A stretch of 64,000 nt of DNA from Henricia sp. BOLD:AAB3569 (Eukaryota; Echinodermata; Asteroidea; Spinulosida; Echinasteridae): the NCBI GenBank assembly GCA_037783545.1, contig JBBELK010000096.1, positions 3,100,001 to 3,164,000 of the forward strand. The letters run 5' to 3'. This document shows positions 1 to 12,870 of this stretch, one piece after another. The position numbers were made by a program, and so were the translations under genes. Positions within the stretch are counted from its first letter, which is position 1. Every line of letters begins with the position of its first letter. The notes beneath the pieces were generated by a model. It was not told where the DNA came from. It saw only the letters and a program-made list of their open reading frames with translations, and made no database searches.

Positions 1-3000
1 GGACAGCCACGGTCTGCAGAGCAGGCAGGAAGCCCGAGCCCAGTTTTCCCTGAACTCTGAAATTTATCGGCCATTTCCCGGCGAAAGTCTGTCAATTTTC
101 CAGGACAAGTGCGGAATATAGACTGTTTGGAGCATGCACAATTTGAAGTTCGTCGGAAAATGTCTTGACTTCCAAATTTGCCGACGTTTGGACCACACTT
201 TGACCAAATTCCAGTCCCAAACAAGACTGAGCATGCGCACGAGTCATCAGGAGTACACGGACAGCCACGGTCTGCAGAGCAGGCAGGAAGCCCGAGCCCA
301 GTTTTCCCTGAACTCTGAAATTTCTCGACCATTTCCCGGCGAAAGTCTGTCAATTTTTCAGGATAAGTGCGGAATATACACTGTTTGGAGCATGCACAAT
401 TTGAAGTTCGTCGGAAAATTTCTTGACTTCCAAATTTGCCGACGTTTGGACCACACTTTGACCAAATTCCCGTCCCAAACAAGACTGAGCATGCGCACGA
501 GTGATCAGGAGTACACGGACAGCCACGGTCTGCAGAGCAGGCAGGAAGCCCGAGCCCAGTTTTCCCTGAACTCTGAAATTTATCGGCCATTTCCCGGCGA
601 AAGTCTGTCAATTTGTTCAGGACAAGTGCGGAATATATACTGTTTGGAGCATGCAACATTTGAAGTTCGTCGGAAAATGTCTTGACTTCCAAATTTGCCG
701 ACGTTTGGACCACACTTTGACCAAATTCCCGTCCCAAACAAGACTGAGCATGCGCACGAGTGATCAGGAGTACACGGACAGCCACGGTATGCAGAGCAGG
801 CAGGAGGCCCAAGCCCAGTTTTCTCTGAACTCTGAAATTTCTCGGCCATTTCCTGGCGAAAGTCTGTCAATTTGTTCAGGACAAGTGCGGAATATATACT
901 GTTTGGAGCATGCACAATTTGAAGTTCGTCGGAAAATGTCTTGACTTCCAAATTTGCCGACGTTTGGACCACACTTTGACCAAATTCCAGTCCCAAACAA
1001 GACTGAGCATGCGCACGAGTGATCAGGAGTACACGGACAGCCACGGTCTGCAGAGCAGGCAGGAAGCCCGAGCCCAGTTTTCCCTGAACTCTGAAATTTA
1101 TCGGCCATTTCCCGGCGAAAGTCTGTCAATTTGTTCAGGACAAGTGCGGAATATAGACTGTTTGGAGCATGCAAAATTTGAAGTTCGTCGGAAAATGTCT
1201 TGACTTCCAAATTTGCCGACGTTTGGACCACACTTTGACCAAATTCCCGTCCCAAACAAGACTGAGCATGCGCACGAGTGATCAGGAGTACACGGACAGC
1301 CACGGTCTGCAGAGCAGGCAGGAAGCCCGAGCCCAGTTTTCCCTGAACTCTGAAATTTATCGGCCATTTCCCGGCGAAAGTCTGTCAATTTGTTCAGGAC
1401 AAGTGCGGAATATAGACTGTTTGGAGCATGCAAAATTTGAAGTTCGTCGGAAAATGTCTTGACTTCCAAATTTGCCGACGTTTGGACCACACTTTGACCA
1501 AATTCCCGTCCCAAACAAGACTGAGCATGCGCACGAGTGATCAGGAGTACACGGACAGCCACGGTCTGCAGAGCAGGCAGGAAGCCCAAGCCCAGTTTTC
1601 CCTGAACTCTGAAATTTCTCGGCCATTTCCTGGCGAAAGTCTGTCAATTTGTTCAGGACAAGTGCGGAATATATACTGTTTGGAGCATGCACAATTTGAA
1701 GTTCGTCGGAAAATTTATTGACTTCCAAATTTGCCGACGTTTGGACCACACTTTGACCAAATTCCAGTCCCAAACAAGACTGAGCATGCGCACGAGTGAT
1801 CAGGAGTACACGGACAGCCACGGTCTACAGAGCAGGCAGGAAGCCCGAGCCCAGTTTTCCCTGAACTCTGAAATTTCTCGACCATTTCCCGGCGAAAGTC
1901 TGTCAATTTTTCAGGACAAGTGCGGAATATAGACTGTTTGGAGCATGCACAATTTGAAGTTCGTCGGAAAATGTCTTGACTTCCAAATTTGTCGACGTTT
2001 GGACCACACTTTGACCAAATTCCAGTCCCAAACAAGACTGAGCATGCGCACGAGTGATCAGGAGTACACGGACAGCCACGGTCTGCAGAGCAGGCAGGAA
2101 GCCCGAGCCCAGTTTTCCCTGAACTCTGAAATTGATCGGCCATTTCCCGGCGAAAGTCTGTCAATTTTTCAGGACAAGTGCGGAATATAGACTGTTTGGA
2201 GCATGCACAATTTGAAGTTCGTCGGAAAATGTCTTGACTTCCAAATTTGCCGACGTTTGGAACACACTTTGACCAAATTCCAGTCCCAAACAAGACTGAG
2301 CATGCGCACGAGTCATCAGGAGTACACGGACAGCCACGGTCTGCAGAGCAGGCAGGAAACCCGAGCCCAGTTTTCCCTGAACTCTGAAATTTCTCGACCA
2401 TTTCCCGGCGAAAGTCTGTCAATTTTTCAGGATAAGTGCGGAATATACACTGTTTGGAGCATGCACAATTTGAAGTTCGTCGGAAAATTTCTTGACTTCC
2501 AAATTTGCCGACGTTTGGACCACACTTTGACCAAATTCCCGTCCCAAACAAGACTGAGCATGCGCACGAGTGATCAGGAGTACACGGACAGCCACGGTCT
2601 GCAGAGCAGGCAGGAAGCCCGAGCCCAGTTTTCCCTGAACTCTGAAATTTATCGGACATTTCCCGGCGAAAGTCTGTCAATTTGTTCAGGACAAGTGCGG
2701 AATATAGACTGTTTGGAGCATGCAAAATTTGAAGTTCGTCGGAAAATGTCTTGACTTCCAAATTTGCCGACGTTTGGACCACACTTTGACCAAATTCCAG
2801 TCCCAAACAAGACTGAGCATGCGCACGAGTGATCAGGAGTACACGGACAGCCACGGTCTGCAGAGCAGGCAGGAAGCCCGAGCCCAGTTTTCCCTGAACT
2901 CTGAAATTTATCGGCCATTTCCCGGCGAAAGTCTGTCAATTTTCCAGGACAAGTGCGGAATATACACTGTTTGGAGCATGCACAATTTGAAGTTCGTCGG

Positions 3001-6000
3001 AAAATTTCTTGACTTCCAAATTTGCCGACGTTTGGACCACACTTTGACCAAATTCCAGTCCCAAACAAGACTGAGCATGCGCACGAGTGATCAGGAGTAC
3101 ACGGACAGCCACGGTCTGCAGAGCAGGCAGGAAGCCCGAGCCCAGTTTTCCCTGAACTCTGAAATTTATCGGCCATTTCCCGGCGAAAGTCTGTCAATTT
3201 TCCAGGACAAGTGCGGAATATACACTGTTTGGAGCATGCACAATTTGAAGTTCGTCGGAAAATTTCTTGACTTCCAAATTTGCCGACGTTTGGACCACAC
3301 TTTGACCAAATTCCAGTCCCAAACAAGACTGAGCATGCGCACGAGTGATCAGGAGTACACGGACAGCCACGGTCTGCAGAGCAGGCAGGAAGCCCGAGCC
3401 CAGTTTTCCCTGAACTCTGAAATTTCTCGGCCATTTCCCGGCGAAAGTCTGTCAATTTTTCAGGACAAGTGCGGAATATACACTGTTTGGAGCATGCACA
3501 ATTTGAAGTTCGTCGGAAAATTTCTTGACTTCCAAATTTGCCGACGTTTGGACCACACTTTGACCAAATTCCAGTCCCAAACAAGACTGAGCATGCGCAC
3601 GAGTGATCAGGAGTACACGGACAGCCACGGTCTGCAGAGCAGGCAGGAAGCCGAGCCCAGTTTTCCCTGAACTCTGAAATTTCTCGACCATTTCCCGGCG
3701 AAAGTCTGTCAATTTTTGAGGACAAGTGCGGAATATAGATTGTTTGGAGCATGCAAAATTTGAAGTTCGTCGGAAAATGTCTTGACTTCCAAATTTGCCG
3801 ACGTTTGGACCACACTTTGACCAAATTCCCGTCCCAAACAAGACTGAGCATGCGCACGAGTGATCAGGAGTACACGGACAGCCACGGTATGCAGAGCAGG
3901 CAGGAGGCCCAAGCCCAGTTTTCCCTGAACTCTGAAATTTCTCGGCCATTTCCTGGCGAAAGTCTGTCAATTTGTTCAGGACAAGTGCGGAATATATACT
4001 GTTTGGAGCATGCACAATTTGAAGTTCGTCGGAAAATTTCTTGACTTCCAAATTTGCCGACGTTTGGACCACACTTTGACCAAATTCCAGTCCCAAACAA
4101 GACTGAGCATGCGCACGAGTCATCAGGAGTACACGGACAGCCACGGTCTGCAGAGCAGGCAGGAAGCCCGAGCCCAGTTTTCCCTGAACTCTGAAATTTC
4201 TCGACCATTTCCCGGCGAAAGTCTGTCAATTTTTCAGGATAAGTGCGGAATATACACTGTTTGGAGCATGCACAATTTGAAGTTCGTCGGAAAATGTCTT
4301 GACTTCCAAATTTGCCGACGTTTGGACCACACTTTGACCAAATTCCCGTCCCAAACAAGACTGAGCATGCGCACGAGTGATCAGGAGTACACGGACAGCC
4401 ACGGTCTGCAGAGCAGGCAGGAAGCCCGAGCCCAGTTTTCCCTGAACTCTGAAATTTATCGGCCATTTCCCGGCGAAAGTCTGTCAATTTGTTCAGGACA
4501 AGTGCGGAATATAGACTGTTTGGAGCATGCAAAATTTGAAGTTCGTCGGAAAATGTCTTGACTTCCAAATTTGCCGACGTTTGGACCACACTTTGACCAA
4601 ATTCCCGTCCCAAACAAGACTGAGCATGCGCACGAGTGATCAGGAGTACACGGACAGCCACGGTCTGCAGAGCAGGCAGGAAGCCCGAGCCCAGTTTTCC
4701 CTGAACTCTGAAATTTATCGGCCATTTCCCGGCGAAAGTCTGTCAATTTGTTCAGGACAAGTGCGGAATATAGACTGTTTGGAGCATGCAAAATTTGAAG
4801 TTCGTCGGAAAATGTCTTGACTTCCAAATTTGCCGACGTTTGGACCACACTTTGACCAAATTCCCGTCCCAAACAAGACTGAGCATGCGCACGAGTGATC
4901 AGGAGTACACGGACAGCCACGGTCTGCAGAGCAGGCAGGAAGCCCAAGCCCAGTTTTCCCTGAACTCTGAAATTTCTCGGCCATTTCCCGGCGAAAGTCT
5001 GTCAATTTGTTCAGGACAAGTGCGGAATATATACTGTTTGGAGCATGCAAAATTTGAAGTTCGTCGGAAAATGTCTTGACTTCCAAATTTGCCGACGTTT
5101 GGACCACACTTTGACCAAATTCCAGTCCCAAACAAGACTGAGCATGCGCACGAGTGATCAGGAGTACACGGACAGCCACGGTCTGCAGAGCAGGCAGGAA
5201 GCCCGAGCCCAGTTTTCCCTGAACTCTGAAATTTATCGGCCATTTCCCGGCGAAAGTCTGTCAATTTTCCAGGACAAGTGCGGAATATAGACTGTTTGGA
5301 GCATGCAAAATTTGAAGTTCGTCGGAAAATGTCTTGACTTCCAAATTTGCCGACGTTTGGACCACACTTTGACCAAATTCCAGTCCCAAACAAGACTGAG
5401 CATGCGCACGAGTGATCAGGAGTACACGGACAGCCACGGTCTGCAGAGCAGGCAGGAAGCCCAAGCCCAGTTTTCCCTGAACTCTGAAATTTCTCGGCCA
5501 TTTCCCGGCGAAAGTCTGTCAATTTGTTTAGGACAAGTGCGGAATATAGACTGTTTGGAGCATGCAAAATTTGAAGTTCGTCGGAAAATGTCTTGACTTC
5601 CAAATTTGCCGACGTTTGGACCACACTTTGACCAAATTCCCGTCCCAAACAAGACTGAGCATGCGCACGAGTGATCAGGAGTACACGGACAGCCACGGTC
5701 TGCAGAGCAGGCAGGAAGCCCGAGCCCAGTTTTCCCTGAACTCTGAAATTTCTCGGCCATTTCCCGGCGAAAGTCTGTCAATTTTTCAGGACAAATGCGG
5801 AATATACACTGTTTGGAGCATGCACAATTTGAAGTTCGTCGAAAAATTTCTTGACTTCCAAATTTGCCGACGTTTGGACCACACTTTGACCAAATTCCAG
5901 TCCCAAACAAGACTGAGCATGCGCACGAGTGATCAGGAGTACACGGACAGCCACGGTCTGCAGAGCAGGCAAGAAGCCCGAGCCCAGTTTTCCCTGAACT

Positions 6001-6336
6001 CTGAAATTTCTCGACCATTTCCCGGCGAAAGTCTGTCAATTTTTCAGGACAAGTGCGGAATATAGACTGTTTGGAGCATGCAAAATTTGAAGTTCGTCGG
6101 AAAATGTCTTGACTTCCAAATTTGCCGACGTTTGGACCACACTTTGACCAAATTCCCGTCCCAAACAAGACTGAGCATGCGCACGAGTGATCAGGAGTAC
6201 ACGGACAGCCACGGTCTGCAGAGCAGGCAGGAAGCCCAAGCCCAGTTTTCCCTGAACTCTGAAATTTCTCGGCCATTTCCCGGCGAAAGTCTGTCAATTT
6301 GTTCAGGACAAGTGCGGAATATAGACTGTTTGGAGC

Positions 6337-8144
6337 ATGCAAAATTTGAAGTTCGTCGGAAAATGTCTTGACTTCCAAATTTGCCGACGTTTGGACCACA
6401 CTTTGACCAAATTCCAGTCCCAAACAAGACTGAGCATGCGCACGAGTGATCAGGAGTACACGGACAGCCACGGTCTGCAGAGCAGGCAGGAAGCCCAAGC
6501 CCAGTTTTCCCTGAACTCTGAAATTTCTCGGCCATTTCCCGGCGAAAGTCTGTCAATTTGTTTAGGACAAGTGCGGAATATAGACTGTTTGGAGCATGCA
6601 AAATTTGAAGTTCGTCGGAAAATGTCTTGACTTCCAAATTTGCCGACGTTTGGACCACACTTTGACCAAATTCCCGTCCCAAACAAGACTGAGCATGCGC
6701 ACGAGTGATCAGGAGTACACGGACAGCCACGGTCTGCAGAGCAGGCAGGAAGCCCGAGCCCAGTTTTCCCTGAACTCTGAAATTTCTCGGCCATTTCCCG
6801 GCGAAAGTCTGTCAATTTTTCAGGACAAATGCGGAATATACACTGTTTGGAGCATGCACAATTTGAAGTTCGTCGGAAAATTTCTTGACTTCCAAATTTG
6901 CCGACGTTTGGACCACACTTTGACCAAATTCCAGTCCCAAACAAGACTGAGCATGCGCACGAGTGATCAGGAGTACACGGACAGCCACGGTCTGCAGAGC
7001 AGGCAGGAAGCCCGAGCCCAGTTTTCCCTGAACTCTGAAATTTCTCGACCATTTCCCGGCGAAAGTCTGTCAATTTTTCAGGACAAGTGCGGAATATAGA
7101 CTGTTTGGAGCATGCAAAATTTGAAGTTCGTCGGAAAATGTCTTGACTTCCAAATTTGCCGACGTTTGGACCACACTTTGACCAAATTCCCGTCCCAAAC
7201 AAGACTGAGCATGCGCACGAGTGATCAGGAGTACACGGACAGCCACGGTCTGCAGAGCAGGCAGGAAGCCCAAGCCCAGTTTTCCCTGAACTCTGAAATT
7301 TCTCGGCCATTTCCCGGCGAAAGTCTGTCAATTTGTTTAGGACAAGTGCGGAATATAGACTGTTTGGAGCATGCAAAATTTGAAGTTCGTCGGAAAATGT
7401 CTTGACTTCCAAATTTGCCGACGTTTGGACCACACTTTGACCAAATTCCCGTCCCAAACAAGACTGAGCATGCGCACGAGTGATCAGGAGTACACGGACA
7501 GCCACGGTCTGCAGAGCAGGCAGGAAGCCCGAGCCCAGTTTTCCCTGAACTCTGAAATTTCTCGGCCATTTCCCGGCGAAAGTCTGTCAATTTTTCAGGA
7601 CAAATGCGGAATATACACTGTTTGGAGCATGCACAATTTGAAGTTCGTCGGAAAATTTCTTGACTTCCAAATTTGCCGACTTTGGACCACACTTTGACCA
7701 AATTCCAGTCCCAAACAAGACTGAGCATGCGCACGAGTGATCAGGAGTACACGGACAGCCACGGTCTGCAGAGCAGGCAGGAAGCCCGAGCCCAGTTTTC
7801 CCTGAACTCTGAAATTTCTCGACCATTTCCCGGCGAAAGTCTGTCAATTTTTCAGGACAAGTGCGGAATATAGACTGTTTGGAGCATGCAAAATTTGAAG
7901 TTCGTCGGAAAATGTCTTGACTTCCAAATTTGCCGACGTTTGGACCACACTTTGACCAAATTCCCGTCCCAAACAAGACTGAGCATGCGCACGAGTGATC
8001 AGGAGTACACGGACAGCCACGGTCTGCAGAGCAGGCAGGAAGCCCAAGCCCAGTTTTCCCTGAACTCTGAAATTTCTCGGCCATTTCCCGGCGAAAGTCT
8101 GTCAATTTGTTCAGGACAAGTGCGGAATATAGACTGTTTGGAGC
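6337..8144. repeat. Higher-order repeat unit 1 (7 monomers, 1808 bp)
   Basis: Seven consecutive satellite monomers form a higher-order unit that is repeated with nearly identical monomer order and private variants at 8145-9952. Diagnostic private changes include a one-base deletion giving GCCGACTTTGG (near 7678 and again near 9486), TTTAGGACAAG in place of TTCAGGACAAG, and TATACACTG in one monomer. A 4-monomer version of the same order lies just upstream (about 5303-6336), so the 7-mer looks like that 4-mer with three monomers added. Confidence 0.85.
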
Positions 8145-9952
8145 ATGCAAAATTTGAAGTTCGTCGGAAAATGTCTTGACTTCCAAATTTGCCGACGTTT
8201 GGACCACACTTTGACCAAATTCCAGTCCCAAACAAGACTGAGCATGCGCACGAGTGATCAGGAGTACACGGACAGCCACGGTCTGCAGAGCAGGCAGGAA
8301 GCCCAAGCCCAGTTTTCCCTGAACTCTGAAATTTCTCGGCCATTTCCCGGCGAAAGTCTGTCAATTTGTTTAGGACAAGTGCGGAATATAGACTGTTTGG
8401 AGCATGCAAAATTTGAAGTTCGTCGGAAAATGTCTTGACTTCCAAATTTGCCGACGTTTGGACCACACTTTGACCAAATTCCCGTCCCAAACAAGACTGA
8501 GCATGCGCACGAGTGATCAGGAGTACACGGACAGCCACGGTCTGCAGAGCAGGCAGGAAGCCCGAGCCCAGTTTTCCCTGAACTCTGAAATTTCTCGGCC
8601 ATTTCCCGGCGAAAGTCTGTCAATTTTTCAGGACAAATGCGGAATATACACTGTTTGGAGCATGCACAATTTGAAGTTCGTCGGAAAATTTCTTGACTTC
8701 CAAATTTGCCGACGTTTGGACCACACTTTGACCAAATTCCAGTCCCAAACAAGACTGAGCATGCGCACGAGTGATCAGGAGTACACGGACAGCCACGGTC
8801 TGCAGAGCAGGCAGGAAGCCCGAGCCCAGTTTTCCCTGAACTCTGAAATTTCTCGACCATTTCCCGGCGAAAGTCTGTCAATTTTTCAGGACAAGTGCGG
8901 AATATAGACTGTTTGGAGCATGCAAAATTTGAAGTTCGTCGGAAAATGTCTTGACTTCCAAATTTGCCGACGTTTGGACCACACTTTGACCAAATTCCCG
9001 TCCCAAACAAGACTGAGCATGCGCACGAGTGATCAGGAGTACACGGACAGCCACGGTCTGCAGAGCAGGCAGGAAGCCCAAGCCCAGTTTTCCCTGAACT
9101 CTGAAATTTCTCGGCCATTTCCCGGCGAAAGTCTGTCAATTTGTTTAGGACAAGTGCGGAATATAGACTGTTTGGAGCATGCAAAATTTGAAGTTCGTCG
9201 GAAAATGTCTTGACTTCCAAATTTGCCGACGTTTGGACCACACTTTGACCAAATTCCCGTCCCAAACAAGACTGAGCATGCGCACGAGTGATCAGGAGTA
9301 CACGGACAGCCACGGTCTGCAGAGCAGGCAGGAAGCCCGAGCCCAGTTTTCCCTGAACTCTGAAATTTCTCGGCCATTTCCCGGCGAAAGTCTGTCAATT
9401 TTTCAGGACAAATGCGGAATATACACTGTTTGGAGCATGCACAATTTGAAGTTCGTCGGAAAATTTCTTGACTTCCAAATTTGCCGACTTTGGACCACAC
9501 TTTGACCAAATTCCAGTCCCAAACAAGACTGAGCATGCGCACGAGTGATCAGGAGTACACGGACAGCCACGGTCTGCAGAGCAGGCAGGAAGCCCGAGCC
9601 CAGTTTTCCCTGAACTCTGAAATTTCTCGACCATTTCCCGGCGAAAGTCTGTCAATTTTTCAGGACAAGTGCGGAATATAGACTGTTTGGAGCATGCAAA
9701 ATTTGAAGTTCGTCGGAAAATGTCTTGACTTCCAAATTTGCCGACGTTTGGACCACACTTTGACCAAATTCCCGTCCCAAACAAGACTGAGCATGCGCAC
9801 GAGTGATCAGGAGTACACGGACAGCCACGGTCTGCAGAGCAGGCAGGAAGCCCAAGCCCAGTTTTCCCTGAACTCTGAAATTTCTCGGCCATTTCCCGGC
9901 GAAAGTCTGTCAATTTGTTCAGGACAAGTGCGGAATATAGACTGTTTGGAGC
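8145..9952. repeat. Higher-order repeat unit 2 (7 monomers, 1808 bp)
   Basis: Second copy of the 1808-bp higher-order unit, with the same private variants at the same offsets as 6337-8144. A third, shortened copy (9953-11166) lacks one monomer between the TTTAGGACAAG monomers and again carries the GCCGACTTTGG deletion near 11037. It is cut by the YR element; the interrupted monomer resumes at 31977 with CTGAAATTTCTCGACC, as predicted from the first two copies. Confidence 0.85.
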
Positions 9953-11166
9953 ATGCAAAATTTGAAGTTCGTCGGAAAATGTCTTGACTTCCAAATTTGC
10001 CGACGTTTGGACCACACTTTGACCAAATTCCAGTCCCAAACAAGACTGAGCATGCGCACGAGTGATCAGGAGTACACGGACAGCCACGGTCTGCAGAGCA
10101 GGCAGGAAGCCCAAGCCCAGTTTTCCCTGAACTCTGAAATTTCTCGGCCATTTCCCGGCGAAAGTCTGTCAATTTGTTTAGGACAAGTGCGGAATATAGA
10201 CTGTTTGGAGCATGCAAAATTTGAAGTTCGTCGGAAAATGTCTTGACTTCCAAATTTGCCGACGTTTGGACCACACTTTGACCAAATTCCCGTCCCAAAC
10301 AAGACTGAGCATGCGCACGAGTGATCAGGAGTACACGGACAGCCACGGTCTGCAGAGCAGGCAGGAAGCCCGAGCCCAGTTTTCCCTGAACTCTGAAATT
10401 TCTCGGCCATTTCCCGGCGAAAGTCTGTCAATTTTTCAGGACAAATGCGGAATATAGACTGTTTGGAGCATGCAAAATTTGAAGTTCGTCGGAAAATGTC
10501 TTGACTTCCAAATTTGCCGACGTTTGGACCACACTTTGACCAAATTCCCGTCCCAAACAAGACTGAGCATGCGCACGAGTGATCAGGAGTACACGGACAG
10601 CCACGGTCTGCAGAGCAGGCAGGAAGCCCAAGCCCAGTTTTCCCTGAACTCTGAAATTTCTCGGCCATTTCCCGGCGAAAGTCTGTCAATTTGTTTAGGA
10701 CAAGTGCGGAATATAGACTGTTTGGAGCATGCAAAATTTGAAGTTCGTCGGAAAATGTCTTGACTTCCAAATTTGCCGACGTTTGGACCACACTTTGACC
10801 AAATTCCCGTCCCAAACAAGACTGAGCATGCGCACGAGTGATCAGGAGTACACGGACAGCCACGGTCTGCAGAGCAGGCAAGAAGCCCGAGCCCAGTTTT
10901 CCCTGAACTCTGAAATTTCTCGGCCATTTCCCGGCGAAAGTCTGTCAATTTTTCAGGACAAATGCGGAATATACACTGTTTGGAGCATGCACAATTTGAA
11001 GTTCGTCGGAAAATTTCTTGACTTCCAAATTTGCCGACTTTGGACCACACTTTGACCAAATTCCAGTCCCAAACAAGACTGAGCATGCGCACGAGTGATC
11101 AGGAGTACACGGACAGCCACGGTCTGCAGAGCAGGCAGGAAGCCCGAGCCCAGTTTTCCCTGAACT

Positions 11167-11226
11167 ATTTGCACAACCGCCGACGTTGAGGGCTGCGTAG
11201 GAATCTACGCAGTCTCGAGTATACCA
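11167..11226 (+). repeat. Split direct repeat A1 (left end of YR element)
   Basis: Matches A2 (31631-31690) at 59 of 60 positions by eye; the single difference is A at 11223 against G at 31687. It begins with the inverted arm TATTTGCACAACCGCC, whose T is the last base of the shared ACT. It contains an 8-bp hairpin (CTGCGTAG, loop GAAT, CTACGCAG) at 11193-11212. Beyond 11226 similarity to the A2 flank stops. Confidence 0.93.
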
Positions 11227-12394
11227 ACCCGTCGGGTGGACGTGTGTGTGATCGCTCGGGATAATCAATGGTTTTGAATTATCATCCATTAGCTGATATA
11301 TTTCGAGGAAAATGAAAGTGCAGCAGTGTGTTACCTAGCGTCGAGTTTGGGATGTTTTGTAAGGCGAAATCAGGTAACCAGAGTAATTTAGAGGCATTTA
11401 AACATTTGCGAGGTGTGGGCAGCACCGCGCACCAGTATCATTACGCAGCTTCAAGCAATCGCCGTTACCGCACGCATGGTTGGCACTACGTTGGGTAAAG
11501 CCTATACGTACGTACATAGTCAAATTGGCTCTTTCTCAACAATGGTAGAGCGCGCTCCAGTAATTCCTTTTCAATTCTCGCGTGCCTTAAGCAATGCACC
11601 CCTCATTGGGCTTGCGTGTGTATTATAGGCTATAGTGCCAATGCTGTGTGCGGGTTATGCTGCCTCGTCGTGTTTTATGTACCGGGCAAGTTTCCAACTA
11701 CATGTACTCGTTTGCTGAATGTGCTGAAGATGGACATGATTTACGCCTTAGTTGAGGTACGAATTGCTTCAATGCTTTATATGTCATAAGATATTATTCA
11801 GTTTTGGTAAAACATCTGTCAGGCCCATAAATATGGCGAATTAGGCCTAGTAGCCTCAGGCTCGTATTTTATAGGTATCACCCGTCTGGCGACGGGGGCC
11901 CAGCCATTCGACAGGTATACAGGTATACAGCCAAATATTTTGTACGTATACAAATGCATACGACTCTTTAATTAAGTTTGGGCTACTAAGCCCACCATGC
12001 ACAAGTACGCATTATAATAATTTAAAAAAAATAAAAAAAAGGCTAAGGGGCAGTTTAACACACGCGTCTCCGAAACAGTGCTTTTCTCCGCCTTTTCATG
12101 GAGCCAGGCGGCCAAGGTACAGCGTGGGTCGGAGAAGGCATGGGCAGGTGAAATGTTTTCGATAATAGGCGTTTACACAAACAGTTTCCAAAATTTCAAT
12201 TTTCTTTGTTGCTTTTTTCGTGCTCCTTATAGGAAAAGGCGGATGCCAAGGATGGTTGGCAAGACCAATTGCAAGGTCTGGAAGACCGCTGGAGGGAGAA
12301 TTTGTTCACCTTGGCGTCCTATGGATCTATATGGAGGACAACGCCGAAATCTGGAGCGAATGCTCCAACGGGTAAACAAGGCTCAGGGTGCAAT
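11227..12394. other. 5' part of YR element, no clear gene
   Basis: Lies between A1 and the nested insertion. Short open frames (for example 71 codons from 11413) show no motif I recognise. An A-rich run lies at 12020-12042. It probably holds the element's 5' leader and the beginning of its first reading frame, but this is position-based inference. Confidence 0.5.
12233..12394 (+). pseudogene. Possible gag fragment of the YR element
   Basis: A short + frame at about 12245-12310 reads KDGWQDQLQGLEDRWRENLF, a charged helical stretch that might be coiled coil, followed by TLASYGSIWRTTPKSG. It follows an AG that could be a splice acceptor. YR retrotransposons encode a Gag-like first protein upstream of RT, and this position fits one, but no zinc-knuckle or other diagnostic motif is present. 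The frame runs into the proposed GCTAGCA insertion point at 12395. The call rests on position only. Confidence 0.22.
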
Positions 12395-12668
12395 GCTAGC
12401 ATGTTTATAAACGGGGCACGCCCTCGAATCATGGGAATTAAAATACCAGTTTGGCAGGTTCGTTAGATGATAGAGGGCGGGCCTCTTTCAAGATTCGTAG
12501 TTCGGAAAGTGCCCTCACAATTCTTGTTTTGTTATTGCTCGAGCATGTATAGCGAGCGCAATATAGCAATAAAAAAGGAGTCAGCCTAGCATTTGGGAAA
12601 TCTGGTTCTGGCCTTTTGTTTCAAGGTACCTGTGTTAGCGCCCTCATAGGTAATGGAACAGGCCCTAA

Positions 12669-12715
12669 CACTATGAACATCTACTCGGTTAAAATTACCG
12701 TTTCTCGGTTAAAAT
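12669..12715 (+). repeat. CACTA element left terminal inverted repeat
   Basis: 47-bp TIR, a perfect reverse complement of 22135-22181. It contains two copies of CTCGGTTAAAAT, so the subterminal motif begins within the TIR itself. Confidence 0.95.
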
Positions 12716-12870
12716 TTTATAGGCACGCATTTTAACCGTGCCGGAACTCGGTTAAATTTTGAGTCACGTTTTCACTCGGTTAAATTGAGGTGAATTTTTG
12801 AACTCCTGTTCTGGCCAGCTCATTAACTCTGCGCCAAACGAAATCTGCATATTTTCTCGGTTAAAACGTG
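12716..12870 (+). repeat. Left subterminal motif cluster
   Basis: Further CTCGGTTAAA-type words follow the TIR: ACTCGGTTAAATTTTG (about 12748), CACTCGGTTAAATTG (about 12774) and TCTCGGTTAAAACG (about 12855). In CACTA elements such subterminal repeats bind the transposase accessory protein; that role here is inferred. Confidence 0.7.

Larger units (their letters stand above)
1..11166. repeat. Satellite array, left block (258/259-bp monomer)
   Basis: Tandem head-to-tail array of a 258-259 bp monomer, about 43 copies by length. Landmarks recur in every unit: GAGCATGCAAAATTTGAAG, TTTGGACCACACTTTGACC, GAGCATGCGCACGAGTGATC, GTCTGCAGAGCAGGCAGGAA and CCATTTCCCGGCGAAAGTCT. Monomers here mostly carry the left-type variants AAAATGTCTTGAC and CCCTGAACTCTG. 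The one-base length difference comes mainly from TTTTTCAGG versus TTGTTCAGG before GACAAGTGCGG. Open frames occur on both strands because 258 is 86 codons. They are broken by the 259-bp units and by TATAGAC versus TATACAC variants, so I do not call them genes. The block ends inside a monomer at CCCTGAACT, where the YR element begins. I do not recognise the satellite family. Confidence 0.97.

Noticed and set aside
1..11166. CRISPR-like array of direct repeats
   Set aside because: The whole 258-bp unit is repeated with no unique spacers, and the DNA is eukaryotic.
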